A stretch of DNA of 64,000 nt from Crossaster papposus (lineage: Eukaryota; Echinodermata; Asteroidea; Velatida; Solasteridae), in assembly GCA_037893245.1 (NCBI GenBank), contig JBAIAA010000817.1, forward strand, positions 434,001 through 498,000, given 5' to 3'. Under the pieces are notes generated by a model. It saw only the letters and a program-made list of their open reading frames with translations, was not told the origin of the DNA and ran no database searches. This document shows positions 1 through 12,748 of this stretch, in pieces; position 1 is the first letter of the stretch; every line of letters begins with the position of its first letter. Made by a program: the position numbers and the translations under genes.

Positions 1-157
1 GATTTAGGCAGATTCAGGACACTTTCTAGTAAAAGTACTCAAGGGGTTAGGGTTAAAGAGTATTGTTGTGATTGTTGATACTTGTTTTTTATTTTGTAAA
101 GTCAACACTCCTTTTTTCATATATATGTATGTTATGACTCTTATTTTCTGTGGACAG

Positions 158-3100
158 CATCTTGTTCGTATCAAGCTCCCAAAGTGCCGACTGCTGGTAG
201 GGGAGCTGATATGTATGTTATAACAAAGGAGCAGCTTAGTTTCTTTGTGCGAATTGGCTTGACTGCAGTGACAATGGCTGAAGCATTGGGAGTTTCCGAG
301 AGTACCATCAGAAGGCGACTTAGGTAAGTTCATAATACATGTACTCTTGACTCAACAAGGAACACACAAAACCTTTGTTGTTCATGCTTTAGCCCTGTCA
401 CTCAAAATCATTTCATTTGGTACCCAAATTATTTGGTACACAAGGCTTAAACCATGGGCACACCACGCCCGAACCATGAACACTTTAACCAGTTCGCGCC
501 AGAGGACGTTTATTGGCAATTTTTTTTACAAAATTCAAAACGGATGACGAATAAACACGTCCAAGCAAGTCTTAACAAAATTGTGTACTTCCCATGGAAG
601 ACCCGTTAATCCGTCGGGCACAGCAGTTTATTTCTGCGAATGACGTGAATACGCTCATTACGCTGCTAAAGTTTTTTTGGTTGTGGTTGACGTGTATTAA
701 TGCCAAAAGTTACCCCGCTAGCTCGATCCGAAAGCGGGTTCAGGCCGATAGTGCCGAGAAGCACACTTTCTGGCCTTGCTCGCTGTTGACAGACATTTCC
801 GAACTTAAACTTGGCATCTTTACGCGTCATCCGTTTTGAATTTGGGGAAAACTTTGCGTTTATATACGTCATCCGGCGCGAACTGGTTAAGGGGAATAAC
901 AATAAAATGAATAAATTTTTGAAAATTAGGACCAGCACTTGAGCAAAGTTAATTATTTTTTGATAATTTGGTCATGTTTGCAAACTTTGTATATGCCCTT
1001 TAATTTGATTTCTTATGTATGCATGATCAAATAAAGTCCAAGCCTGAGGCTTTGGACATGACACTAAATCCAAGTTACTAAATATGCAACTTAAGTAGTC
1101 TAATCTAGTCTGCGTCATGAGTTGTACAAATCTGTCCCTTTTACAATATTGAATAAATTAGATAATGTATAATTTCTTTGTCATTTTTTCAATTAACCAG
1201 TGAGTTTGATATAAAACTTCGAGATTATGCCAACCTTAGTGATGATGCTCTGGATGCTCTTCTTCAAGACTTAATCGGACTAAACAAAAATGTTGGAGCT
1301 GAGGGGGCCAGAGCTCGACTTAGTGCACAAGGTGTGAAAGTTCCGAGGGAAAGAGTACGTGATGCCATGGAGAGAGTGGATCCAGTGGGTGTTGCTCTTC
1401 GAGCACTGCACCCCAGACTTGAAAGAAGTATTTATGCTGTTGCTGGTCCAAACTCTCTGTGGCATATTGATGGAAACCACAAGCTGATCAGGTATATTTA
1501 TTATTTTAGGGATTTTGTCTGAAATAGTTTTTGATTGAATAGCTAATAAAACAACACTGTTAGTTGTATTTTCTGAAGTGTTCTTGGAAGTATTAGTTCA
1601 TAATCGTCTTGGTTAATGGCTCACCCACGGAACACATCTTCCTGTTTATTGATAGTTTACTCACCCGGCCCCCTTGTCTCTACGATTTCATCATAAATCC
1701 ATGACACCCTAGACGTTCTGTGCAAGCTCGAAGGAATCAAGGACCATATTCCCATCACGGCCATCGCGGCCATCACGGCCATCATTGGGACTTTTGACGT
1801 CTCATCCTTGTACACCAAAATTCCACACAATTTTATGGTGCATCTAATTATTGCTCGTGGATAATGCAGGCATTGTGAATTCCGTTCCAATAGTTTTGTT
1901 GTCAGTAATTTCCTGATTATACTCTATTGTTTTGTTTCAGATATCGCATTGTTATACACGGTGGCATTGATGGTAGCACCAGACTTTTAGTATTCCTCAA
2001 GGCCTCTGCAAATAACCTTGCTGGAACTGTCCTTGAAAATTTTACAAGAGCTGCCTCAGAATATGGTTAGTTGTGTTTGTTTTATTAATCCTGAATACCA
2101 TATAAATATATTTAGCTGTTTCCGAAGCTAAATAACGCTCGGTTCAGACAGGCGTTCCACAGTCACGCCGAACCAAATGAGTGAATTGAGGGCGACAAGG
2201 CGCGCCAGACGCCGAACAATCGACTGCTGGAGTTGTTAGAGCGACTCGGGAGCGACTTGATTTCAATTTGGTTCGGCGCGACTGTGGAACGCCTGTCTGA
2301 ACCGAGGGTAAGAGATGGATGCTGCATGGATGTCGTGTGAAATGTAATTCAGCTATTACTAATGACAACACATTTTGTTTTAAATATCTTTATTTTTTTC
2401 AAATACATATTAGTTACCTCTTAATAATGGTTCACCTGGTGAGTTGTACAAGGTTTGTATTTATTTGTAGGCATGCCATCACGTGTGAGAATGGATCAGG
2501 GAGTGGAAAATGGGGATGTTTCTCTCATCATGGAGTTGATGCGTGGATTTGGAAGAGGAAGTGCCATTCGTGGAAGAAGTTGCCACAACCAAAGGATTGA
2601 GCGAGCATGGGTTGATGTTTGGAATGGGGTGACCAATGTTTACCACACACTCTTTGCCTTTCTGGAATCGAGGCAGCTTCTTGGTAAGCATAAAGAAACT
2701 TATCATTACCCAGTATAATCATGTTGCGTTATATATTGAACTCATCAACCCTAATAGTGAACTTGTCAGACTTCTTATATTTTATTAAGATTTATTTTGT
2801 ATTAATTTTTCTTTAATTTTGTTTTTAAAGGTAGTATACACCATTTGCTTTTACTGTAATATTTGAAAATAGATGTGTTGGGGGATTCATATTTCATAGT
2901 CAATATTCTGACGCATGACCTGTTTCAAGTTTTGTGATCATAGAAGCTGGTTCTTTTACTTCCTTTAGACGAATTAAATAAATTGAGGGCAGTGTTTATA
3001 CACATTTTCACTTTTCTTGAAAACCAAATCACATCAGGTTTCATGATTTTACAGGATGATTGAGACTGCTATTCACTTTAAGGTATTTCAAAATAATTCA

Positions 3101-3935
3101 GTAGTTTTGTTTTTTGATGTTTGCAAATGGTGTTATACTACTTTTACCGGTAGCCGTGCTTTTTCAAGGAAGGAATTTTGAAGCAATATAATGTATTAAA
3201 TCAAATAAATTTGCTCGTTTGCAATGACAGGCCTTTCTACAGTTTAAAAATGTAATGCGCAAAACTTTTCAACGTCCACTAAATGAATGCGTAAATGCAC
3301 AGGTAATGAGGTATACTTAAATTATACAACGTGCGTTAAGCATGTAATAAAACAAACTTGTTGTTTGGTGTTTTTTTGGGGGGTGGTGTTGGCCCAAAAA
3401 AGGAAAACTTCATTTTTTTCAGTAAAATGAATTTGTGCCTCACTTTAACTTGATAGCTGTTTATGTTGTGGATTGTTACTCTAACAAAACAATTTTGTTT
3501 CCACTGTATTTCATTGCAGATCCCAGCAGTGAATTGGATTTGTGGTTGCTGCATCTAGTGTTCCTGCCGTGCATCAATAACGACCTGGAACTGTTCCGTG
3601 GACAGTGGAACAACCATGGACTAAGCACAGAGCACAGAAAGTCTCCACAGCAGCTGTTTGTGTTGGGTATGCTGCAAAAACGCGACAGTCAGCTGACCGC
3701 AGTGCGTGATGTTTTTTCTTCCGACGGTGTTCCTGGCCAACCAGATGATTCTGTGTTTCCTGAGAACATAGATCATCTTCTTGGCAGGACAAGGGTTGAT
3801 GTCCCCAATATCCAGTGTCCACTGTCTCCGGAACAGCAGCAACATGTAAGAGACATGCTTAATCCTAGTCAACACGTGACGGATCATGGTTTGTCCATGT
3901 ATGTTAATGCTCGTCGCAGTGTACCAATAGTTTAA
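158..3935 (+). CDS. Integrase-core (DDE) domain protein, last five exons, 5' end outside window
   Basis: Five exons join with matching phases: 158-323, 1201-1491, 1941-2065, 2471-2683 and 3520-3935 (stop). All introns have GT/AG ends. They encode about 402 residues. The first visible exon carries a helix-turn-helix-like stretch (MAEALGVSESTIRRRL). The following exons form a retroviral-integrase-type fold: first Asp in WHIDGNHK (codon at 1469), second Asp in RMDQGVEN (2494), Glu in QRIERAW (2599). There are 34 residues between the last two, the classic DD(34-35)E layout, so the catalytic triad looks intact. There are no reverse transcriptase, gag or LTRs, so this is the host-type or transposon-derived integrase family seen in many aquatic animals rather than a retrovirus. 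The C-terminal exon has no motif that I recognise. The gene start lies to the left of the window. The first exon boundary is inferred from the AG at 156-157 and is the least certain. DNA binding and strand transfer are inferred from the family; activity is not shown. Confidence 0.82.
485..890. mobile_element. piggyBac-like MITE flanked by TTAA
   Basis: In the first intron of the integrase gene. The element is bracketed by TTAA at 485-488 and 887-890. Its ends are inverted: CCAGTTCGCGCCAGAGGACG on the left and the near-complement CATCCGGCGCGAACTGG on the right. It is about 0.4 kb with no transposase. TTAA target duplication is the hallmark of piggyBac elements. Diverged relatives are near 8.1, 40.9, 43.1 and 43.9 kb. 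Confidence 0.7.
2138..2306. mobile_element. Short hairpin MITE
   Basis: A 169-bp element in the intron after the third visible integrase exon. The left arm starts CTCGGTTCAGACAGGCGTTC and the right arm is its near-perfect complement over about 38 bp, ending GAACCGAG. No coding potential. Its superfamily is not clear from the ends. Confidence 0.7.
2825..3150. mobile_element. TTAA-type hairpin MITE, 'ACACCATTTGC' family, copy 1
   Basis: The left end is TTAAAGGTAGTATACACC and the right end is its complement (GGTGTTATACTACTTTTA). It lies in the last integrase intron. Other copies in the window are at 12749, 28980, 41445, 55220 and 55791, with partial copies at 8051, 40028, 44452 and 50503. The full copies are 0.25-0.47 kb and non-coding. 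Confidence 0.7.
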
Positions 3936-4255
3936 TTATTTTTTGTTTGCCTTTAAAGTTGCGTCGGTCGGTTGGTCGGTCTGTTGAAAGAAAATGTGAA
4001 AAGGAAAAATATTGCAGTTCCACCTGATTTGATGTGTGTATTATCTTCCGTTTAAGTTTATCGCGAGTTGATATCGCTGCATAAATATAATTCATTTTTC
4101 TCAAAGCAGCACACGGTCGTGTTGGCTGTAGTGGCAGTCGTGACATACCAGTAAGGTATATCATATAATATGCGACCCAGCACGAGTAAATGAGACACTT
4201 TGCGGAAAAAATGACAATTGAGATTTTGATTTCATCATTTAAAGCTAAACAAGCT

Positions 4256-5207
4256 TTAACCACTTGGCGCCGGGCTACCCGAAATCGGGCATTTTTCCCG
4301 ATACCACGCAGCCGGGTGCCCAGTTTCGGGCATCGAAAATTATATAAATTTTATAGTGCTGGAGGATTGTAAAAAAATGTTTTATTACTCGGCCAAAAGT
4401 TAACTCGGCCAAAAGGTTACTGGCTGTCAGTCAAAAAGTGTTTGCCTCTTGCGGGGTTATTTCAATTACAATGGGCCCCCAGGCGTGAAAGGACTCCGGC
4501 AACACGTAAACAAAAGACCGCGCCGCTGGGACTTGCCACTCAACAGCCCGCAGAGTTGGCATTGTAAGCGGATTATCTCCACGGACAAAGGCACGCTGAA
4601 CGCGCTCTCATTGTCAGGGCGTGCGTGGTGAATAACCTCGTCACCGCCACGGCCCACACACTGCTGAAAGGAAATTCCTAAGACAAAACAGCTGAATAAC
4701 CCCATCACCCCCACGGCCCACACACTGCTAAAAGGAATTTTTCTAAGACAAAACAGCTGCGCGGTGCCCATAAAACTCGCGTGCAGCGGTTATTGCTAGC
4801 ATTTTCGTTCTGTTTTCCGCTCGAAGCACACACACCACAATACTTTATTCCTCTTCTTTCGAAGCAAGATGTCTGATGTTACATCGGGTGAATCTAACTA
4901 CTCTAGTAGTGAAGTTAGTGATTTTTCGGATGATGCTTCATACAACCCAGCAACACGCTGTCTAGACTCGGTAACAAAGAGCGGATTACGCAAGACCAAA
5001 CAATGGGGCCGTTTATTTCCGGGCGCAATTCAATGGAGTCACTGGAGCGTGCAGGTCAGGCTAAACTAGCCTGGGTACCGTCTTGCTGGAGTATAAGTTC
5101 CCAGCAGGATATTATTTTTTAAACATTTATGAAATTCTAAAATCATCTAAAAAGTTCCCGGCTCCGTGTCACGCGCTCGGTATTTCCGCCCGGCGCGAAA
5201 TGGTTAA
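4256..5207. mobile_element. piggyBac-like element with TTAA duplication
   Basis: Flanked by TTAA (4256-4259 and 5204-5207). Inverted ends are CCACTTGGCGCCGGG and CCCGGCGCGAAATGG. Inside is a two-copy 65-bp tandem duplication at 4631-4761 (shared core CACGGCCCACACACTGCT). There is also a short + strand reading frame at 4869-5069 starting MSDVTSGESNYSSSEVSDF. A Ser/Asp-rich N-terminus is common in piggyBac transposases. The reading frame stops after 66 residues and no catalytic domain follows, so the copy is a non-autonomous remnant. Confidence 0.65.
4869..5069 (+). pseudogene. Possible N-terminal fragment of a piggyBac-type transposase
   Basis: A 66-residue frame that opens with an acidic, Ser-rich segment, inside the TTAA-flanked element. 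The rest of the transposase is absent. The identification rests on position and composition only, so the reading frame could be chance. Confidence 0.3.
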
Positions 5208-5426
5208 AGGATGAAATCAAAATCTCAATTTTTATTTTTGCCGCAAAGTGTCTCATTTACTTGTGCTGGGTCACATATGATGAGAGGCAACACAATGCAT
5301 CATCTCATTATCTGGGATTCCACATTTTGTGTATAAACTAATCATTTTCAAATTTCATTAAATACCACAAGGGAAACTGACTAGGTAAATTTGTATACAT
5401 ATTAAAGTGAACAAATACAACTGAAA

Positions 5427-5500
5427 GGATCGGGATTTGAACCTACCACCTCCACAATACCGTACCGGCGCTCTACCAACTGAGTTATCTTGCCCTACCT
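5427..5500 (-). repeat. tRNA-derived (SINE-like) fragment
   Basis: Read on the minus strand it has an A-box-like stretch (GATAACTCAGTTGGTAGAGC) and a B box (GGTTCAAATCCC) at tRNA-like spacing. The acceptor ends do not pair (GGGCAAG opposite GATCC) and the anticodon arm is poor. It is therefore a SINE head or tRNA pseudogene rather than a working tRNA. Confidence 0.5.
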
Positions 5501-7464
5501 CTGTATGTTGGCAGTCTCAAAAATTGTCAGTAACTTTATTTTCAAATTTCAATAGCTTTTAAGTAAGCCAGGTTGTATTAATTTAATATTCATTTTTGTC
5601 AGTTTTTTGGGGGGCTAATTCTTTTTGTAAATGGGTTTCCAGATTGAGTTGGCAGATTGAGTTGGCAGTTATTATTTTTTCTCGGGTTGGAAGCCCAATA
5701 TAGGGTCTGTTGGAAATGAGAACCAAAGAAATAGAAAGGGACGCCCTTAGAGAAGTTTGTATCTTGTACTCTACTTTAAAAAGACAAAACATAACGTTAA
5801 ACAAATTAAATTGCATCCTGCCTGTATCTAACTTTGAAGGGCCAACTAGTTACGTACATAGTTGGCTGTGGTTAAAGCTCATCCGATCTATGTTGTTGTT
5901 ATACATGCACATTTACACCTATAGCCTTGTGGGGTTGTTTTGAATTGGAAAACTGTTGTTGCTGCCACGCACTCTTCGGGTAGGCTGTTCCACCAGTTTA
6001 CCACTAATTTACTTAATAAATGATAGCGTAAATTCAGGTAACATCTGTTCTCCCGGTTCAAGTGCCCTTGTGTTTATATTGGGTGTTAAGAGGAAAATGT
6101 CTCCCTAAATTGTCTACTTTTTTTATAACCCCAAGTGCCTATACTGCCATAGCTGGACTAACTTCGTCAAAATCCATCAGTCGATTTTCTTTTTATACAT
6201 GGGCTATTTATTGAACCACCACTAGTTTTTGGTTGCTGGTGTATTTGGTACACATGCCTTATATGTCATCAACACCTATTTGATCTTCGGTAACATTGCC
6301 ACTGCTTTGGTCCATCCCTTTTTATTTGTATGGTTCTTTTACTTTTTTGCATTTAAAGTTAAGCCGGTCGGTCCAAAAATATTAAGCAAAAGAGTAGATG
6401 GGCTAATAAAAAAAAAAGGGAAAGTGCGTATTATCTCCATGTTTTGCAGTGAGTACATTACTGCATAATATTAATCTAAACTTTTTTTTTTGGAAAGTTG
6501 TAGTTGACTTATTATCTGCAGCAAATCACGAACATTTAAGTTGTGGCGACAGCCATGCCAAGTATACACCTAATATGATTATTCCACATACATTGTATAC
6601 GTACTGTATACATGTTAAACTTGTGTGTAAATCTTAGTTTTTGGTAGCTTTTCAAAAACACAGCTCGATTGTTTGAAACTTTTTTTTTTGTACATGTAGA
6701 TACTGATAGGGTCTGTGGTTTAATCCAGATGGTACTTTTGGGAGACATGTCTCCTCAATGTATTTTTAAAAGCAAAATCATATATAATATGCAAATACAA
6801 CATGATCTGCATGAGACTAGGCAGATTCGTTGTACATGTTCTGGAACTTGTCAACTTCCAATACTGACAGGATAATATTGACGATCCACTAGAAAACCAT
6901 ATTCTTTCCTACTTCGGAATTAATGACAGCAGGAAAATTCGGGTGTGGTGTCATCTTTAACGTGCATAAATTTGTGCCTTCACGAAGTGACAACTATTAT
7001 TATTGAAGGAGTCCAACGACCACCAGCTTTGATGTTCACATTCTGCAACATCACACCGTTGTCTTTTACGTAGGCCTAGATGAACCCGACCAAAAAAAGA
7101 ACAAATATCTCCTGATAAAGATGTCAGATTTGTCAACAAACCGACCACGTATTTTTAGGCCAAAAGTGATCTAAAAGGGTACAGCTATATAAGTTTGGGC
7201 AGGATGATGTCAGCCCCGTAAAAAAAAAAGTTCTTTCTAGCAACCAAACGATGACTTTTTGCCCCAATTCAAATAAAGTTGATCATGACATTTTATCTAT
7301 AAAACTGGAATGATGTTCTTTTTTCGCTCGGGTTCATCTAAACTGGAAAAGTTGCCATCTTTTTAACTGTATCTATTTATGGGAACCATCTTGTGGAGTA
7401 CAACAGGGTTAAATTTAAGAAAGGAAAGAATGTACAATGTATATAGCTTTATTGTAAACTTGTC
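5501..7464. other. Non-coding stretch without identified features
   Basis: AT-rich sequence with only short reading frames. I see no splice-bounded exon, tandem array or clear inverted repeat. Confidence 0.5.
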
Positions 7465-7699
7465 ACACTTAAAAATGAGCCAATAATCAACGGTGCAAAA
7501 GGGGGTAACGATTAATCAAAGTAAATAACCCAGTGCATAATTTTGACACCTCAATTGTTGAGATACGATGTTGCTTCTATAGAGATGATTGTCACTTTTG
7601 AAACGACAATCGAGGTGTCAAAATTATGCACTGGGTTATTTGCTTTGATTAATCCATACTCTTTCTGGTTGTTACTTATTGGCTTATTTTTAAGTGTCT
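7465..7699. mobile_element. Hairpin MITE
   Basis: Inverted arms: ACACTTAAAAATGAGCCAAT on the left and ATTGGCTTATTTTTAAGTGT on the right. A second block of long complementarity lies inside (AACCCAGTGCATAATTTTGA near 7530 against its complement near 7620). No coding content. Confidence 0.7.
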
Positions 7700-8050
7700 C
7701 TGTACTTTTTTTATGAGGTTTTTATATTAAGCCTACTACAATAAAAACAATAAAAAAATAACGATCTGAAATTCATGACCCACAAAGTGACAACTGATTT
7801 TATTTGTTCAATGCGTTATAATTTAAAGAATCAGAATATACCACTCTTGCTCGTGGAAAAGATGTAGGCTCGTCAATGCGTGATGAAATTCACCGGGGGT
7901 CCATTTGTTATTCCGACCAGAACCCAGCTTTGGTTGAATAAGCAATGACGTTAGAAACAAGTGATTCGACTAGCCTAGCAACGCATTTACTGTTTAGCGC
8001 GGTGAATTTTGTGACTTACTGAGCAACAGCACCCATATTATGGTCGAGCT

Positions 8051-8275
8051 TTAAAGTTGGTATACACGATTGGCAAACAAACAAAACAACTGAATTATTA
8101 TGAAATACCTTACTTAACCAGTTTGCATCGGAGGACGTATATACACGCAAGGTTTTTCCAAGATTCAAAATGGATGACGCATAAAAACATCACGAGCGGG
8201 TTGGGCTTAAACCTGCCTTGGATGGACTTTTGTTAAAATAATCCCCGCACAAACTGATTAAATGTAAGAGTCTCG
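8051..8275. mobile_element. Two adjoining MITE remnants
   Basis: 8051-8116 matches the left end of the 'ACACCATTTGC' family (TTAAAGTTGGTATACACGA). It is followed at once by a diverged piggyBac-like piece starting TTAACCAGTTTGCATCGGAG, close to the element at 485-890. Both are truncated. Confidence 0.45.
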
Positions 8276-9635
8276 TGCTGTGGTTTTCAAGAAGTGGTTT
8301 TGCTCTGTTTCTTTTCAAGTAAGTCTAGGAGCCAGACTACAAAAACAGCATCAACTTTCTTGTTTTTTCAGCATCTATGAAGTTCTCATAAACATCCAAA
8401 TCAAACCTATACATGACATGTATATACCCCTATCGTTGTTGATACTGTTCTGAAAGAAGCTGCGTGCACCAAACATACACGGCCTGGATTATGTACATAT
8501 ACAAAGCCTATAAAGTACTTGCATTAAAGGAGCACTAGTCTTGAAACCAGTGAACTGTTTTCCTGTGCTTTAGCAATGGTTAGCATTAATAGCATAGTTT
8601 GTGAATTTGTAAACCACCTCCATATGAAAGTGACGGATTTAGGGCACCAGCCATAATGGAAATTTTACACACAAAATGCTAATTAGGATGCTAAAGCAGA
8701 CGCATTTCGCGAGAACCTTTTGGTGCATTAAGTCTGTCCCATGCAAATGCCACTATCCTTGGCCTGGCAGCATACGAGACTAAGGCATACATTAATTCTG
8801 TGTCAAAAAAAACATGTCCTAAATTTTAGGTTCAAAAGCAGTTTTTTTTACATGTACTACTCTTTTTAATAGTGTACTTTGTACATTTTTAGACTAGTCC
8901 TCAAATACCTGGGTGTTGTATTTTTATTTACTTAAAACTGTCGGCTCGTTTCTTAACAAGGCGCTGTCGTTTCATCCGCTCATTCATGACTTTATTGCAG
9001 ACCGCCTCCAAAGTGTACTTCAGTTGGTGTGTTTTCAGAAATGTCTCTACTTCCCGTTTCCCTGCAAAATAGATGAGAATTAGCAGGAATTTCATTGCGA
9101 TTCACTTTATCGATCATACTGACGATAGCTTGGCAATTACTTTCATACAATAATTCATATCAAGAGTAAGTCAAATTTGATCCCATTGTTTATAAAAATG
9201 GAGTGTACAACACTACATTGTACTTGCAAACACTACTCGATTTAAAGCCCTTATGTAGGATTTATTATGTTTCAGCCAATTGACCACACACAAAACTTGC
9301 TCAAATGTCAAAACACTGCATCATGAAAACATGCAAATGGCTTCTTCTTTTTTTACACATGTGGCCACCGTGTGAGTGCGTTATATTAGAATGTGCATTC
9401 TGTTTGAATGTGGCTTGAGTTCAGGCCATGTCTAGGCAAATTTGCGATCGTGTTGTGTACAAGGCGTGTGCATGCTCGCTGAAACGATTTTGCATTATAA
9501 TCATTGGCAATAAAAAACCAACATAGTACAAGATTTATAGGCTAAAAAGAGCCCATAATATTAATCACGGTGATGGTCTTCAAATGTATTCTTTATTTTA
9601 CTCGCCCTGTTTTGGCAAAATGTTTCCAAGATGAT

Positions 9636-10004
9636 GTTGCACCCTGAAAAATAGATTTTCAAATTGAATTGATAATTTCCTAGCATTGTATTTGTAATGA
9701 GATATCGCACGAACGAAATATTTTTTAAAAAGGAGCGTCCCGCTACTAATTTGTGGTGGACGTAGAGTGCGCATGCACTTTTTTCGACTGCTTACTCAAC
9801 GCGAGGTATTGTAGACATTATACAACGCATGTGGCACATGCGTGCACGAGGCCCCCCACGAATTAGTAGCGGGACGCTTCCAAATTTTAATTTGAATTAC
9901 TCGCCGTTGGCCAATTATTTTCGTGTGATATCTCGTTCGAGAGCTCATATCAAATCCTTGAAAATTATCAATTCAATTTGAAAATCTATTTTTCATGGTG
10001 CAAC
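9636..10004. mobile_element. Hairpin MITE
   Basis: Long inverted arms: GTTGCACCCTGAAAAATAGA on the left, complement at 9980-10004. Further pairing continues inward, including CGTCCCGCTACTAATT near 9737 with AATTAGTAGCGGGACG near 9860. It lies in an intron of the putative minus-strand gene. Confidence 0.7.
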
Positions 10005-10745
10005 CCTCTAAAAGCACGGACACACATGGATATGCATAAGTTGAGCTATGAAACAGTTTCTCTGGTTTGGCAACTACCAAACTACATGATTTAAGCTAAA
10101 ATTAGTCTATTTCTGACAGCGGGAAAACTACCCGTCACAACACTAATTTTACTTTACTGTCACAATTCGTACTCTTTTTCAGCTGTATAAACGCAACGCA
10201 AAATAACAAAAAACAATAAAAATGTGTTGTGCAAAAACGAAGCAGATAGCGAGTCGCATATGATGTCACAAGCCCTCAGAAACCTTTGACATCTATCTGT
10301 ATCCGTACGCAAAACCTCTCTAATAATAATAGTGTACATACCTTTAGTGGCATCCTGTGTCACTGGAGTCTTCACTATCAATCCACTATTTCCTCGAGAA
10401 CAGGCACACGTCTTTTTCTTTGGCCTTGAAAATACAATAAACATTCCTTAAAGAACCTGCTACTCAACTGAAACATTTGTTAAATGGTGAAAGTTAGAAA
10501 GATAATGCAAGATATCAAAGCTTCGGTTTATAGGCATTGTATGAAAGTATGCCAACGTGTTTAAACATGGCCTATTTTGGTCTAGGACTTTTCATCGTCG
10601 TCGTAGTCAACGAAAAACATGCAAACAAAGGAGGGGGGGTTCTCCCCGTCCCATATATTGCTTCATATGATTTATGTGAGGCTATACATGTATACAAACA
10701 CAAAGGCATATATACATTACAAATTTTTGGAGGTTTGCTGGATGC

Positions 10746-11343
10746 CGGCCGACTGCTGATTGGTGGCCGACTGGTAGTTTGGTGGCCGACTGGTAGTTTG
10801 GTGGCCGACTGGTAGTTTGGTGGCCGACTGGTAGTTTGGTGGCTGACTGGTAGTTTGGTGGCCGACTGCTGATTGGTAGTTGGTGGCCGACTGCTGGTTG
10901 ATGGCTGATTGGTGGCTGACTGGTAGCTGGTGGCTGACTGGTAGTTTGGTGGCCAACTGCTGTTTGGTGGCCGACTGCTGGTTGGTGGCCGACTGCTGGT
11001 TGGTGGCCGACTGCTGGTTGATGGTTGACTGGTAGCTGGTGGCCGACTGCTAGCTGGTGGCCGACTGCTAGCTGGTGGCTGACTGGTGATTGGTGGCTGA
11101 CTGGTAGTTGGTGGCCGACTGCTGGTTGATGGCTGACTGGTAGCTGGTGGCCGACTGCTGATTGGTGGCTGATTGGTAGTTTGGTGGCCGACTGCTGATT
11201 GGTGGCTGACTGGTAGCTGGTGGCCGACTGCTGATTGGTGGCTGACTGGTAGCTGGTGGCCGACTGGTAGTTTGGTGGCCGACTGCTGGTTGGTGATTGA
11301 CTGGTAGTTGGTGGCCGACTGCTGATTGGTCGCTGACTGGTAG
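10746..11343. repeat. 18/19-bp minisatellite
   Basis: About 600 bp of imperfect units of the type GGTGGCCGACTGCTGATT and GGTGGCCGACTGGTAGTTT. Because units of 18 and 19 bp are mixed, phase shifts along the array. No stop codons occur on the minus strand, so all three minus frames stay open as Gln/Ser/Thr-rich strings. These frames are a by-product of the repeat, not genes. Confidence 0.85.
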
Positions 11344-11754
11344 TGCACGAGTGTGCATAAGCACATTCCCTGGGAATCGTGCGCACAGACCCAGTAGTGG
11401 CAATGCCGAGCGGTAGCTCAGCAATTACTTTGCATGGAATATCTTGTCTTTTTCAATATGGTTAGTCTTTGCGCTAGAGAGGATACCCTTGTGTATACGT
11501 ACGAGTTGACGCGGGTACAACTTGATTTGGGTGTACATTTTGGGGTACAAGTAGACTCGGGTACAAGTTAACTTGGGAATAGACACACTAACTGGGGCCC
11601 TAGAACTCTTTTTTTTTTTTTTTTATAACTTGTACTAGTGCCCCACGCCAACTAATAATCTTAAGGCAAAATGTCTTAAATGCAATTCAAAAAGTTGCCC
11701 AAACCACAACAAAACTTAACAAAATACCTAAAAATTTCCCAATAGCCTTCCATA

Positions 11755-12085
11755 TGTCTCCAGTAATCTGGGAAAAACCTAGTAAGTCTGTTGAATGCAA
11801 ATTTTAGAAAGTTTAGAGTCTGTGAAACTCTTTCCATGTATGTCATGTATACTGATCTGGAAAAACCTGGCAAGTTGAATTGCTAGGTTTTTCCAGATCA
11901 GTATACATTACATCAGTATACATACTTACATGACATACTTGGTTCTTCCAGATGAAAAAACTGCCAACAGGGAAGAGTTTCACACACTTTATCATTTTTA
12001 ACTGGAGGGGAAAAACCTAGTAAGTTTAAATTTTGGTCTAACTCAAATTTGACTTACTAGGTTTTTACAGATTACAGGAGATGTA
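11755..12085. mobile_element. Nested hairpin element, 'AAAACCTAGTAAGT' type
   Basis: The outer arms share AAAAACCTAGTAAGT on the left and its complement ACTTACTAGGTTTTT on the right, next to a CAGTAATCTG / CAGATTACAG pair. An inner inverted repeat at about 11826-11946 contains TACTGATCTGGAAAAACCT and its complement. Non-coding. Confidence 0.55.
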
Positions 12086-12365
12086 TCCAAGATTAACTTC
12101 CGGGGCTTCGGGGCTACTCACGATCAATTCTTGACCTTCAAATCCAGGAAATTTGACGACAGTATTCTCTAACGGGGCGAGTCATCTATAGCAACATGCA
12201 TTAAACCTCAAATTGTCCTCTTCGCGGTAAAATGCGTAAACAATGGGAAGATAAAAAAAGTTCCCGATTGTCGATCGCAAGAATTTGAGCGTGTAGTAGA
12301 CTTGATGTTCACCCTGATGAAAATTTCACCAAACTGGAATGTGCCATTGCATTAAGGGGCGCCTG

Positions 12366-12526
12366 TGATGTCACAGGTCACTGTGTGTCGCTGTGTATCA
12401 AAGGTCAATGTGTGTATCACAAGTCGCTGTGTATCACAGGTCGCTGTGTGTATCACAGGTCGCTGTGTGTATCACAGGTCGCTGTGTAACACAGGTCGCC
12501 GTGTATCACAGGTCACTGTGTATCGA
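12366..12526. repeat. Short minisatellite, CACAGGTCGCTGTGT units
   Basis: Roughly nine imperfect units of 15-20 bp built on TCACAGGTCGCTGTGTGTA. Each unit contains a small palindrome (CACAG...CTGTG). No coding content. Confidence 0.75.
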
Positions 12527-12748
12527 TAGTGTCGTAAACAAGCGCGCGTTTCGTAAGTAAGCAACGAGTCACTGTACACGATGTCTCAATGTTATTTTTA
12601 CCGTTTCTTCAAGACAAAAAAGCTTTGCAAGCCATGCAGGGCATCTTCCTTCCCGTCGGAAGTCCAACGACAATGATGTTTTCCAGATTGCTGTCCTAAA
12701 ATACAAAATGAAACAAGATAAAATGCAAGGTGAAAATCTTATTCTGGC

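Larger units (their letters stand above)
4161..5281. mobile_element. Hairpin element interrupted by a piggyBac-like insertion
   Basis: Outer inverted arms at 4161-4255 and about 5208-5281. The left arm contains GACCCAGCACGAGTAAATGA and the right arm its complement. The arms continue through a shared CAAAATCTC-type stretch and a TTTGCGG-type stretch. The centre is split by the TTAA-flanked element at 4256-5207, which dates the outer hairpin as older. Confidence 0.65.

Noticed and set aside
158-3935. Retroviral or Gypsy integrase
   Set aside because: Multi-exon structure, no RT or RNase H and no LTR; this is a host-type or DNA-transposon-type integrase.
10572-11386. Minus-strand frames of 234 and 264 codons rich in Gln, Ser and Pro
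   Set aside because: They are translations of the 18/19-bp minisatellite in different frames; no exon signals.
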